Shown here: positions 7,734 to 14,513 of the stretch, in pieces
How positions within the stretch are numbered: position 1 is the first letter of the stretch
Layout: the number at the start of each line of letters is the position of its first letter
Assembly: GCA_947624815.1 (NCBI GenBank)
Contig: CANQME010000027.1
Coordinates: 1-33,297 of the forward strand
DNA from: an uncultured Lachnospiraceae bacterium
GTDB taxonomy: Bacteria > Bacillota > Clostridia > Lachnospirales > Lachnospiraceae
Length of the DNA stretch: 33,297 nt
Reading direction: 5' to 3'
Notes under the pieces: generated by a model
Databases searched by the model: none
What the model was told of the DNA's origin: nothing
The model's input: the letters and a program-made list of their open reading frames with translations, nothing else
Translations under genes and position numbers: made by a program

Positions 7734-7846
7734 GCTGCTTCGCGGGCAAGCCGTCTTCCGCGGAGCAGCTTCTGAAAGGTGCAGGTACACAGCCGGAGGG
7801 AACGCGGAACGGGCGTTTGCGGGTTGTGTGCAGGCACTCTTTTTTT
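7734..7846 (+). terminator. Two consecutive hairpins, the second with a T run
   Basis: First hairpin: a 12-bp stem with one G-T pair, GCTGCTTCGCGG (7734-7745) and CCGCGGAGCAGC (7758-7769). Second hairpin: an interrupted stem in which GTGC and ACACAGCC (within 7779-7793) pair with GGTTGTGT and GCAC (within 7822-7837), followed by seven T residues (7840-7846). The second is a plausible intrinsic terminator for the small gene. The 7709-7937 gap otherwise holds only the rex promoter. Confidence 0.65.
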
Positions 7847-7876
7847 GTATTATATTTAGAACAATTCGATAAAAGT

Positions 7877-7906
7877 TTGACAATCTCTGTTTGCGGCCGC
7901 TATAAT
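7877..7906 (+). promoter_or_regulatory. Promoter of rex and following genes
   Basis: TTGACA (7877-7882) and TATAAT (7901-7906) match consensus perfectly with an 18-bp spacer, 31 bp before the rex start. I did not find a clear Rex-type palindrome overlapping it. Confidence 0.85.
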
Positions 7907-7937
7907 AGGATTAACCTGGACAGGAGGGAGAGACATC

Positions 7938-8585
7938 ATGGAACGCAAGGAAATTTCGCAGGCAGTCATCGTGAGACTTCCGAGATACTACCGCTATCTG
8001 GGCGAGCTTTTGGGGGAAGGCGTGGAGCGGATCTCATCGGGGGAGCTGAGCCGCAGGATGAAGGTCACGGCGTCCCAGATCCGGCAGGATCTGAATAATT
8101 TCGGGGGATTCGGGCAGCAGGGCTACGGCTATAACGTGCAGTATCTCTATGATGAGATCGGGCGGATCCTGGGGGTGGACCGCAAGCACAATATGGTGAT
8201 CGTCGGCTCCGGCAATTTGGGACAGGCCATCGCCAACTATGCGAACTTTGAGAGAAGAGGCTTCATTGTTAACGGAATGTTCGACATTAATCCGGAGCTG
8301 ATCGGAAGGTCGGTCCGCGGCGTGCAGATCCGCGCCATGGACGACCTGGAGGACTTTATCCGGGAGAATGACGTCCAGATCGCTGCGATCACGATGCCGA
8401 AGACCCACGCGCCGGAGGTGGCGGACCGCCTGGTGAGGGCCGGGATCCGTGGGATCTGGAACTTCGCCCACACGGATCTGTCTGTGCCGGAGGGCGTGGT
8501 GGTGGAGAACGTGCATCTGTCTGAAAGTCTGATGCGGCTGTCCTACCGTGTCTGCAGCATGGAGGACGGACAGGAGCAGATATGA
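7938..8585 (+). CDS. rex: Redox-sensing transcriptional repressor Rex
   Basis: Senses the NADH/NAD+ ratio and represses fermentation and respiration genes when NADH is low. It has 215 residues, standard length. The N-terminal winged helix (about 1-80) contains the family hallmark SQIRQDLNNFGGFGQQGYGY. A Rossmann NAD(H)-binding domain follows with GSGNLG at 90-95. The C-terminal stretch IRGIWNFAHTDLSVPEGV is typical. The start follows GGAGGGAG. The stop overlaps the acpS start (ATGA), so rex heads a co-transcribed group. Confidence 0.96.
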   Translation: MERKEISQAVIVRLPRYYRYLGELLGEGVERISSGELSRRMKVTASQIRQDLNNFGGFGQQGYGYNVQYLYDEIGRILGVDRKHNMVIVGSGNLGQAIANYANFERRGFIVNGMFDINPELIGRSVRGVQIRAMDDLEDFIRENDVQIAAITMPKTHAPEVADRLVRAGIRGIWNFAHTDLSVPEGVVVENVHLSESLMRLSYRVCSMEDGQEQI

Positions 8586-8977
8586 TCGTCGGAATCGGTA
8601 TGGACATGGTAGAGATGGAACGGGTACGGAAAGCCTGTGCAAAGCAGGCTTTCGTGGAGCGTGTCTATACGGAGGAGGAGCGCCGGCAGGCGGGGGAACG
8701 TATGTCCCGCCTTGCCGGCGATTTTGCTGTGAAGGAGGCCGTGGCCAAGGCGCTGGGAACCGGCTTTCGCGGCTTTATGCCCGGGGATATCGAGGTGCTC
8801 CGGGATCCGCTGGGGAAGCCCTATGTGAGGTTGTACGGCGGAGCCAGGAGCCGTGCGGAGGAGCTGGAGATCGGAAGCATCCATGTGTCGATCACCAACA
8901 CGGAAGAATACGCGGCGGCCTTCGCAGTGGCGGAGAAACGGCCGGGGGCCGTTGCACAAGGCCAGGTCGAAGGCTGA
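8582..8977 (+). CDS. acpS: Holo-[acyl-carrier-protein] synthase
   Basis: Transfers 4'-phosphopantetheine from CoA to apo-ACP, activating fatty acid synthesis. It has 131 residues. The two signature motifs are present: GIGMDMVE, with the Mg2+ ligand Asp8, and FAVKEAVAKAL, with Lys51 and Glu52. A typical SIHVSITNTEEYAAAFAV follows. The last ~12 residues are a low-complexity tail beyond the usual end, encoded in the first copy of a direct repeat that also contains the stop codon. The start overlaps the rex stop. Confidence 0.95.
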   Translation: MIVGIGMDMVEMERVRKACAKQAFVERVYTEEERRQAGERMSRLAGDFAVKEAVAKALGTGFRGFMPGDIEVLRDPLGKPYVRLYGGARSRAEELEIGSIHVSITNTEEYAAAFAVAEKRPGAVAQGQVEG

Positions 8978-9073
8978 CGCAGGGAAGGCAGGCCAGGGAC
9001 CGGTGCGGAGGAACGGGCGCAGAGGAACGGGCCGGAGGCCGTTGCACAAGGCCAGGAAGAAGGCTGACGCAGG
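8947..9073 (+). repeat. 37-bp direct repeat spanning the acpS stop codon
   Basis: Two copies, 8947-8983 and 9037-9073, differ at 2 of 37 positions and lie exactly 90 bp apart. The first copy includes the acpS stop TGA (8975-8977), and the second lies in the gap before the nnr gene. A purine-rich GAGGAACGGGC motif is also repeated in the spacer. Confidence 0.85.
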
Positions 9074-9112
9074 CGGGCTGGCCGGAGGCCGGCAGAGGAG
9101 AGGGGGAGCGAT

Positions 9113-10675
9113 ATGCAGTATCTGGTAACGGGGAGTCAGATGAAGGCCATCGACCGGCATACGATCCAGACGGTGGGGATTCCGTCGGCAGTTCTGATGG
9201 AACGGGCCGCGCTGGCGGTGGCGGATGCGGTGGAGGAGATGGCGGCGGGAGCGAAATATAACCTGTCCCCATGTATCCGAGCGGTATGCGGAACCGGCAA
9301 TAACGGCGCAGACGGCATTGCTGCGGGCCGAATACTGCATAACAGAGGTTATAAGGTTACGATCGTCCTTGCAGGGGATCCGCAGCGGGGGACCGAGGAG
9401 TTCTATCTTCAGCGTCACATCGCGAAGAACCTGGGGATGCAGGTTGTGGGGTGGAAGGATTTTCTTCCGGGACGGTGCGATATCCTGATCGACGCGGTAT
9501 TCGGCGTGGGCCTGAGCCGGCCCGTGGAGGGAGAGTACCTGGAGGTGCTCCGTATGATGGAGGACTGTGGGGCGTCCGGGACGGTAGCCGTGGATATGCC
9601 GTCGGGCATCCACAGCGGCAACGGCCAGGTGATGGGGGCGGCTGTCCGCGCGGACGTGACGGTGACCTTCGGTTACCGGAAGCTGGGAAGCGTCCTCTAT
9701 CCCGGCCGCGATTACTGCGGGCAGGTGAAGGTATGCGATATCGGGTTCGCGCCCGACAGCATCCGGACCCTGGACGGAGGTGCGGCGCCGGCCGTGACCT
9801 TCGGACCTGAGGATCTGGACCGCATCCCGGTACGGCCGGAATACAGCAACAAGGGTACATTCGGCAGGATCCTGGTGGTGGCCGGTTCCGAGAACATGGG
9901 CGGCGCGGCGTATCTGAGCGCACTGGCGGCCTACCGTATGGGAGCGGGCCTGGTGAAGATCATGACGGAGGAGGAGAACCGCCGGATGATGCAGGTGCTT
10001 CTGCCGGAGGCGATCCTTAAGACCTACCGGACCGATGAGATGGAGGACGATCCGGAGACATTTTACCGGAAGGTGCAGGAGGAATGCGCCTGGGCGGATG
10101 TGATCGTACTGGGGCCGGGCATCGGGCAGGAGCCACGGGTCTACGAGCTGATGCGGGCGTTTTTGATGAACGCCTATGTGCCCATGATCCTGGACGCGGA
10201 CGGACTGAACGCGGTGGCCAGGTATCCGGAACTGGCCCAGTATTTTACGGAGAATATCATTGTGACGCCCCATATGGGCGAGATGGCGAGGCTGACCGGA
10301 CTGACGGTCGAGCAGCTTCGCGGCGATATCGTGGCGGCCGCCGCCGAATACGGCGGAGAGCACGGGATCACCTGCGTGCTGAAGGACGCGGCCACCGTGG
10401 TCTGCGGCCGCGACGGGCAGACCTATGTGAATATGAGCGGCAACAGCTGTATGGCGAAGGCCGGATCCGGCGACGTGCTGACCGGCGTGATCGCGGGCCT
10501 TCTGGCCCAGGGCTGCGAGCCATGGGACGCGGCGGCGCTGGGCGTCTACCTGCATGGGTTGGCGGGAGACAGGATCCGGGACAGACAGGGAAGCCACGGA
10601 ATGCTGGCGCGCGAGCTGGCGGACGAGGTGGGCCGGATCGACCCTGGGCGGCCGAAACCGCAGAACGGAGTGTGA
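9113..10675 (+). CDS. nnrD: Bifunctional NAD(P)H-hydrate epimerase / ADP-dependent NAD(P)H-hydrate dehydratase
   Basis: Repairs damaged NADHX/NADPHX. The N-terminal epimerase domain (YjeF_N, about 1-215) interconverts R and S forms and carries CGTGNNGADG at 59-68 and the VAVDMPSGIHSG motif. The C-terminal dehydratase domain (carbohydrate-kinase fold, about 235-515) shows NKGTFGRILVVAGS, ENIIVTPHMGEMARLTG and the catalytic GSGD motif at 451-454. The fused form, 520 residues, is the common bacterial arrangement. The start follows GGGGGAG. It lies between acpS and alr, a neighbourhood widespread in Clostridia. Confidence 0.95.
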   Translation: MQYLVTGSQMKAIDRHTIQTVGIPSAVLMERAALAVADAVEEMAAGAKYNLSPCIRAVCGTGNNGADGIAAGRILHNRGYKVTIVLAGDPQRGTEEFYLQRHIAKNLGMQVVGWKDFLPGRCDILIDAVFGVGLSRPVEGEYLEVLRMMEDCGASGTVAVDMPSGIHSGNGQVMGAAVRADVTVTFGYRKLGSVLYPGRDYCGQVKVCDIGFAPDSIRTLDGGAAPAVTFGPEDLDRIPVRPEYSNKGTFGRILVVAGSENMGGAAYLSALAAYRMGAGLVKIMTEEENRRMMQVLLPEAILKTYRTDEMEDDPETFYRKVQEECAWADVIVLGPGIGQEPRVYELMRAFLMNAYVPMILDADGLNAVARYPELAQYFTENIIVTPHMGEMARLTGLTVEQLRGDIVAAAAEYGGEHGITCVLKDAATVVCGRDGQTYVNMSGNSCMAKAGSGDVLTGVIAGLLAQGCEPWDAAALGVYLHGLAGDRIRDRQGSHGMLARELADEVGRIDPGRPKPQNGV

Positions 10676-10750
10676 GCGGCCGGTGAACCGGGCGAAAACG
10701 GGACGATACGGAAACCGCAGGACGGTGCGGCCGGCGAACCGGTTCGCCGA

Positions 10751-10860
10751 CCGGCAGCGCAGAGCTGAGAGAACGATCAAGAACCGGCAGTGCTGAGCTG
10801 AGAGAGCGATCAGGAACCGGCAGCGCAGGGCTGAGAGAACCATCAAGAAACGGCAGGAGG
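10751..10860 (+). repeat. 33-bp tandem repeat, three copies plus a partial
   Basis: Units at 10751-10783, 10784-10816 and 10817-10849 start CCGGCAG and end ATCARGAA, and a partial fourth unit runs into the alr ribosome binding site. The copies differ at a few positions each. They fill most of the 194-bp gap between the nnr gene and alr. The unit length is a multiple of three and all three units stay open on the minus strand, but there is no ribosome binding site to support translation. Confidence 0.85.
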
Positions 10861-10869
10861 AAGTCGGAG

Positions 10870-12078
10870 ATGAAACAATATACAAGGGTATACGCCGGGA
10901 TCGACCTGGATGCGGTCGCCCATAATATGCAGGTCATGCAGGACGGTCTGTCCGGCGGCGCCCGCATGATCGGCGTGGTGAAGACCGACGGCTACGGCCA
11001 CGGGGCCGTGCCGGTGGCCAGAACCATCGACCCTTATGTGGCGGGTTATGCGGTGGCGACGATCGAGGAGGCCAGGAATCTGCAGCTGCACGGAATCCGC
11101 AAGCCGATCCTGATCCTCGGCGCGACCCATCCCAGCCGGAGCCGGGAGCTGGCGGAGTACTGCATCCGTCCGGCTGTCTTCACCATGGAGCAGGCGGAAG
11201 CGCTGTCCGCGGCGGTCATGGAGCTGAACCGGGAGCGGGGGAAGGACGACGGAACCGCATACATCCATCTGGCGGTGGATACCGGCATGAGCCGGATCGG
11301 ACTGTCCTGCGATGAAGAGGGGGCGCGGCTGGCGGCGGCCATCGGGCGGCTGCCGGGCATCTGCGTGGAAGGGATCTTCACCCATTTCGCCAGGGCGGAT
11401 GAGACGGACAAGTCGTCGGCCTTAAGGCAGTGGGAGCGGTACCGGCGCTTTATCGGGATGACCGAGGCGGAGGGGCTTACCGTGCCGGTCCACCATGTGG
11501 CCAACAGCGCCGCCATCCTGGAGCTGGGCGAGACCCACTGGGACATGGTGCGGGCCGGGATCTCCATTTACGGCATGTATCCGTCGGACGAGGTGGCCCG
11601 GACCGGACAGCGGCTTAAGCCGGTCATGTCGCTTCACAGCTTTGTAACCTATGTGAAGGACATTCCGGAGGGGTCGGAGGTCAGTTATGGCGGAACTTTC
11701 AAGGCAAAACGCAGAACAAAGGTTGCGACGGTTCCGATAGGTTACGGCGATGGCTATCCGCGGAATCTGTCCGGCAAAGGAAGCGTCCTGATCCGCGGGC
11801 AGAGGGCTCCGATCCTGGGCCGGGTCTGCATGGATCAGATCATGGTGGATGTAACGGACATCCCCGGCGTCTGTACGGACGATCCGGTGACGCTGATCGG
11901 GCGCGACGGCGAAGAGCAGATCACGGTGGAGGAGCTGGCCCGCACCGGCGGCGGTTTCCATTATGAGATCGTGTGCGATATCGGAAAACGGGTGCCCAGG
12001 GTTTACGTAAGAGACGGCCGGGTGGTCGGCACGAAGGATTATTTTGCCGATCTCTATGAGGATTTTCTCACGCCGTAA
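10870..12078 (+). CDS. alr: Alanine racemase
   Basis: PLP-dependent interconversion of L- and D-alanine for peptidoglycan synthesis, cytoplasmic, 402 residues. The PLP lysine is Lys38 in GVVKTDGYGHGA. The second catalytic residue, Tyr273, lies in VSYGGTF. Family motifs VDTGMSRIG, PIGYGDGYPR and GRVCMDQIMVDVT are all present. The start follows AGGAGG. The mazF gene downstream, separated by 220 bp, is the usual Firmicutes neighbour. No terminator is seen after alr. Confidence 0.96.
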   Translation: MKQYTRVYAGIDLDAVAHNMQVMQDGLSGGARMIGVVKTDGYGHGAVPVARTIDPYVAGYAVATIEEARNLQLHGIRKPILILGATHPSRSRELAEYCIRPAVFTMEQAEALSAAVMELNRERGKDDGTAYIHLAVDTGMSRIGLSCDEEGARLAAAIGRLPGICVEGIFTHFARADETDKSSALRQWERYRRFIGMTEAEGLTVPVHHVANSAAILELGETHWDMVRAGISIYGMYPSDEVARTGQRLKPVMSLHSFVTYVKDIPEGSEVSYGGTFKAKRRTKVATVPIGYGDGYPRNLSGKGSVLIRGQRAPILGRVCMDQIMVDVTDIPGVCTDDPVTLIGRDGEEQITVEELARTGGGFHYEIVCDIGKRVPRVYVRDGRVVGTKDYFADLYEDFLTP

Positions 12079-12169
12079 GACGCAGGATGGAAACAGAACT
12101 CACGTCCTTTTCATATGATAATGACAGAACGGCATGACGCCGCGCCGCCGGACGCCCGGAAAGCGCCTG

Positions 12170-12188
12170 CAAAGAGAACGTTCCTTTG
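12170..12188. promoter_or_regulatory. Dyad between alr and mazF
   Basis: CAAAG-A-GAAC pairs with GTTC-CTTTG (12170-12188), an imperfect 9-bp inverted repeat about 110 bp before mazF. It could be an operator. No convincing -35/-10 pair was found beside it. The rest of the 12079-12298 gap shows no gene. Confidence 0.3.
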
Positions 12189-12298
12189 TATAGGCGGCGA
12201 AAATCTGTAAATACTGGTTATAGAGACCGGTCCCCGGCGAGGGCGGCACGGCCGGTTTAAAGCGGTATGGACAGAAAAGCGACGGAGAGTGACGATAT

Positions 12299-12646
12299 AT
12301 GATAATCAGACGCGGCGATATCTACTACGCGGATCTAAGACCGGTGGTCGGTTCCGAGCAGGGCGGCGTGCGGCCGGTCCTGATCATACAGAACGACGTC
12401 GGGAATAAACACAGCCCCACTGTGATCTGTGCGGCGATCACCTCGAAGATGAACAAGGCGAAGCTGCCGACCCATGTGGAGCTGGATACGCGCAAATGCG
12501 ATATGGTGAAGGATTCGGTGATTCTTCTGGAGCAGCTGCGGACCATTGACAAGCAGCGTCTGAAGGAGAAGATCTGTCATATCGACGACGATCTGCAGCA
12601 GAGAGTGGACTGCGCCCTGCGGGTAAGCCTGGAGCTGTTTACATAG
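12299..12646 (+). CDS. mazF: MazF/PemK-type endoribonuclease toxin
   Basis: A 115-residue sequence-specific mRNA interferase of the B. subtilis NdoA (EndoA) type. Family features are visible: [20 protein letters not shown] at the N terminus, RPVLIIQND, and the C-terminal [15 protein letters not shown]. The length matches the family. A GGAGAG site precedes the ATG. In Bacillus the antitoxin gene lies immediately upstream. Here the 220 bp after alr contains no credible ribbon-helix-helix or AbrB-type antitoxin frame; the longest ATG-started frame is about 31 codons without a ribosome site. It is therefore apparently solitary in this locus. Confidence 0.94.
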   Translation: MIIRRGDIYYADLRPVVGSEQGGVRPVLIIQNDVGNKHSPTVICAAITSKMNKAKLPTHVELDTRKCDMVKDSVILLEQLRTIDKQRLKEKICHIDDDLQQRVDCALRVSLELFT

Positions 12647-12727
12647 CCCGAATCATGCCCGCGTGCAGAAGGATGAAACAGGGCTGCTGATGCTCTCGAA
12701 GAACGGCTCCGGATTGGGAAATAATTT

Positions 12728-12747
12728 TGACGCGGCTGCGTCATTTT
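12728..12747 (+). terminator. Weak hairpin after mazF
   Basis: TGACGC-GGCT-GCGTCA (12728-12743) is followed by TTTT and preceded by ATTTT, so it could terminate weakly in either direction or act as a protein-binding dyad. Confidence 0.35.
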
Positions 12748-12751
12748 GCGC

Positions 12752-12780
12752 TTGCCAGACAGCGGAATCAGTGTTAAGAT
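12752..12780 (+). promoter_or_regulatory. Promoter of yebC
   Basis: TTGCCA (12752-12757, 5 of 6) and TAAGAT (12775-12780, 4 of 6) are separated by 17 bp, about 95 bp before the start. Confidence 0.6.
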
Positions 12781-12874
12781 AAATCAGACGCGCCTGCGGA
12801 CGCAGGGACGGGCGGAAGCATGCCCGGGAGAGAAACGTTGAGAACGAGAGCAGAGAGAAAAGGAGTGTTATTCC

Positions 12875-13603
12875 ATGTCAGGACATTCGAAGTTTTCCAA
12901 TATCAAGCGCAAGAAAGAGAAGAATGACGCCGCCAAGGGCAAGATCTTCACGATCATCGGCCGTGAGATTGCTGTCGCCGTCAAGGAGGGCGGAGCCGAT
13001 CCGGCCAGCAACTCCAAGCTGCGCGACGCCATTGCCAAGGCGAAGGCCAACAACATGCCCAACGATACCATTGACCGTGGCATCAAGAAGGCGGCGGGCG
13101 ACGCCAACGCCGTCAATTACGAGAGCCTTACCTACGAGGGCTACGGCCCCGGCGGCGTGGCGATCATTGTGGATACCCTGACTGACAATAAGAACCGTAC
13201 CGCGGCTAATGTCCGCGCGGCCTTCACCAAGGGCGGCGGCAACGTAGGCGCCCAGGGAAGCGTGTCCTACTTATTTGATAAGAAGGGACAGATCATCGTG
13301 GACAAGGAAGAGTGTGAGATGGACGCCGACGAGTTGATGATGGCGGCTCTGGATGCGGGAGCGGAGGATTTCGCCGAGGAAGAGGAAAGCTACGAGATCT
13401 ACACGGCCCCCGATGATTTCAGCGCGGTCCGCGAGGCGATGGAGGCGGCAGGCATTCCGATGCTGGAGGCGGAGGTGACCATGATTCCCCAGACCTGGGT
13501 GGAGGTTACCGACGAGGAGAATGTGAAGAAGCTGAACCGGATCCTGGATATGCTGGACGACGATGACGACGTGCAGGGCGTGTACCACAACTGGGATGAG
13601 TAA
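12875..13603 (+). CDS. yebC: YebC/PmpR family protein
   Basis: A 242-residue YebC-type protein. The hallmark N terminus [20 protein letters not shown] and the stretch [19 protein letters not shown] are present, followed by the acidic middle domain. Family members have been described as transcriptional regulators and, more recently, as factors helping ribosomes through difficult sequences such as polyproline; the role here is not readable from sequence. The start follows AAAAGGAG. It has its own promoter and terminator, so it is probably monocistronic. Confidence 0.95.
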   Translation: MSGHSKFSNIKRKKEKNDAAKGKIFTIIGREIAVAVKEGGADPASNSKLRDAIAKAKANNMPNDTIDRGIKKAAGDANAVNYESLTYEGYGPGGVAIIVDTLTDNKNRTAANVRAAFTKGGGNVGAQGSVSYLFDKKGQIIVDKEECEMDADELMMAALDAGAEDFAEEEESYEIYTAPDDFSAVREAMEAAGIPMLEAEVTMIPQTWVEVTDEENVKKLNRILDMLDDDDDVQGVYHNWDE

Positions 13604-13623
13604 ACTGAGAGAATGACCAGAAT

Positions 13624-13659
13624 CTGCCTTTCCGGCGCAGCAGCCGGGAAGGCAGTTTG
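13624..13659 (+). terminator. Intrinsic terminator of yebC
   Basis: A 12-bp stem with one G-T pair, CTGCCTTTCCGG (13624-13635) and CCGGGAAGGCAG (13644-13655), is followed by TTTGTT. Confidence 0.75.
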
Positions 13660-13673
13660 TTCATGCGCCCGGC

Positions 13674-13722
13674 GGCGGTGTGTTCTGGCGGTGTGTTCGG
13701 CAGTGTGCCTGGCAATGTGTCC
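13674..13722 (+). repeat. 12-bp tandem repeat, four copies
   Basis: Consecutive units resemble GGCGGTGTGTTC at 13674, 13687, 13699 and 13711, the first with one extra base. Degenerate continuations follow to about 13742. They fill the gap between the yebC terminator and the response regulator gene. Confidence 0.7.
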
Positions 13723-13812
13723 GGCGAGTTCGGCAGCTTGCCGGAGGGCGGGGTCGGCGGTGCGTCGGAAAGCGGAACCGGCCGAATGAAACAGTGAGGT
13801 GAGGGAGAAACC

Positions 13813-14481
13813 ATGAGAATTCTGGTTGCGGAGGACGCGAAGGATCTGAACCGTCTGATTGTGAAGACGCTTACGAAGGCGGGCTACAGCGTGGACGGAT
13901 GCCTGAACGGAGAGGACGCGCTGGATTATATGCGGGGCGCGGAGTACGACGCGCTGATCCTGGATATCATGATGCCGAAGCTGGACGGCTACCAGGTTCT
14001 GAGCCGCCTGCGGCAGCAGGGAAGCGACATGCCGGTGCTGTTTCTGACGGCCCGCGACGCGGTGTCCGACCGGGTGAAGGGACTGGATATGGGGGCGGAC
14101 GACTATCTGGTGAAGCCGTTTGACTTCGACGAGCTGTTGGCCCGGATCCGGGCCATGACCAGGAAGCGGGCGGGCAGCCGCAGCAACCTGTTGAGCTACG
14201 CCGGGCTTACGGTGGATACGCAGCGGAGGACGGCTTCGCGGGACGGCACGGAGATCGCGCTTCTCCCGAAGGAGTACACGATCCTGGAGTACATGATCCG
14301 CAACCAGGGCATCGTACTGTCCCGGGAACAGCTGGAGGACCGGATCTGGAACTACGAGTATTCCGGAAGCTCCAACAACATCGACGTCTACATCAGCCGG
14401 CTGCGCAGGAAGATCGACGACGGCTTCGAGAAGAAGCTGATCCATACGATCCGCGGCGTTGGCTGGGTGCTGCGCGAGTAA
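13813..14481 (+). CDS. OmpR/PhoB family response regulator
   Basis: A DNA-binding response regulator of 222 residues. The receiver domain (1-115) has the acidic pair Glu7-Asp8, phospho-acceptor Asp51 in LILDIMMPKLDGYQ, and the conserved Lys in ADDYLVKPF. The C-terminal winged helix (about 125-220) shows LLPKEYTILEYMIRNQG and NIDVYISRLRRKID. The start follows GTGAGGGAG. The cognate kinase gene begins 32 bp downstream. The likely target is the PepSY lipoprotein gene after the kinase, whose promoter has a direct-repeat box. Confidence 0.95.
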   Translation: MRILVAEDAKDLNRLIVKTLTKAGYSVDGCLNGEDALDYMRGAEYDALILDIMMPKLDGYQVLSRLRQQGSDMPVLFLTARDAVSDRVKGLDMGADDYLVKPFDFDELLARIRAMTRKRAGSRSNLLSYAGLTVDTQRRTASRDGTEIALLPKEYTILEYMIRNQGIVLSREQLEDRIWNYEYSGSSNNIDVYISRLRRKIDDGFEKKLIHTIRGVGWVLRE

Positions 14482-14513
14482 GTTTAGGGCGCGGAATGCA
14501 GTGAGGACCATAT

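Noticed and set aside
8237-8473. Minus-strand short frames inside rex
   Set aside because: They are antisense to a highly conserved gene and have no start signals.
10554-10796. An 80-codon plus-strand frame overlapping the nnr gene end and the 33-bp repeats
   Set aside because: It starts inside nnrD in another frame without a ribosome binding site and is an Arg-rich artefact.
8543-10885. A 780-codon open frame on the minus strand opposite acpS, the nnr gene and the alr leader
   Set aside because: It is antisense to three well-supported genes, has no ribosome binding site and no recognisable domain, and is His/Arg/Pro-rich, as expected of a shadow frame in GC-rich DNA.
12115-12210. A 31-codon frame upstream of mazF as a possible antitoxin
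   Set aside because: It has no ribosome binding site, a composition unlike ribbon-helix-helix or AbrB-type antitoxins, and is well below usual antitoxin length.
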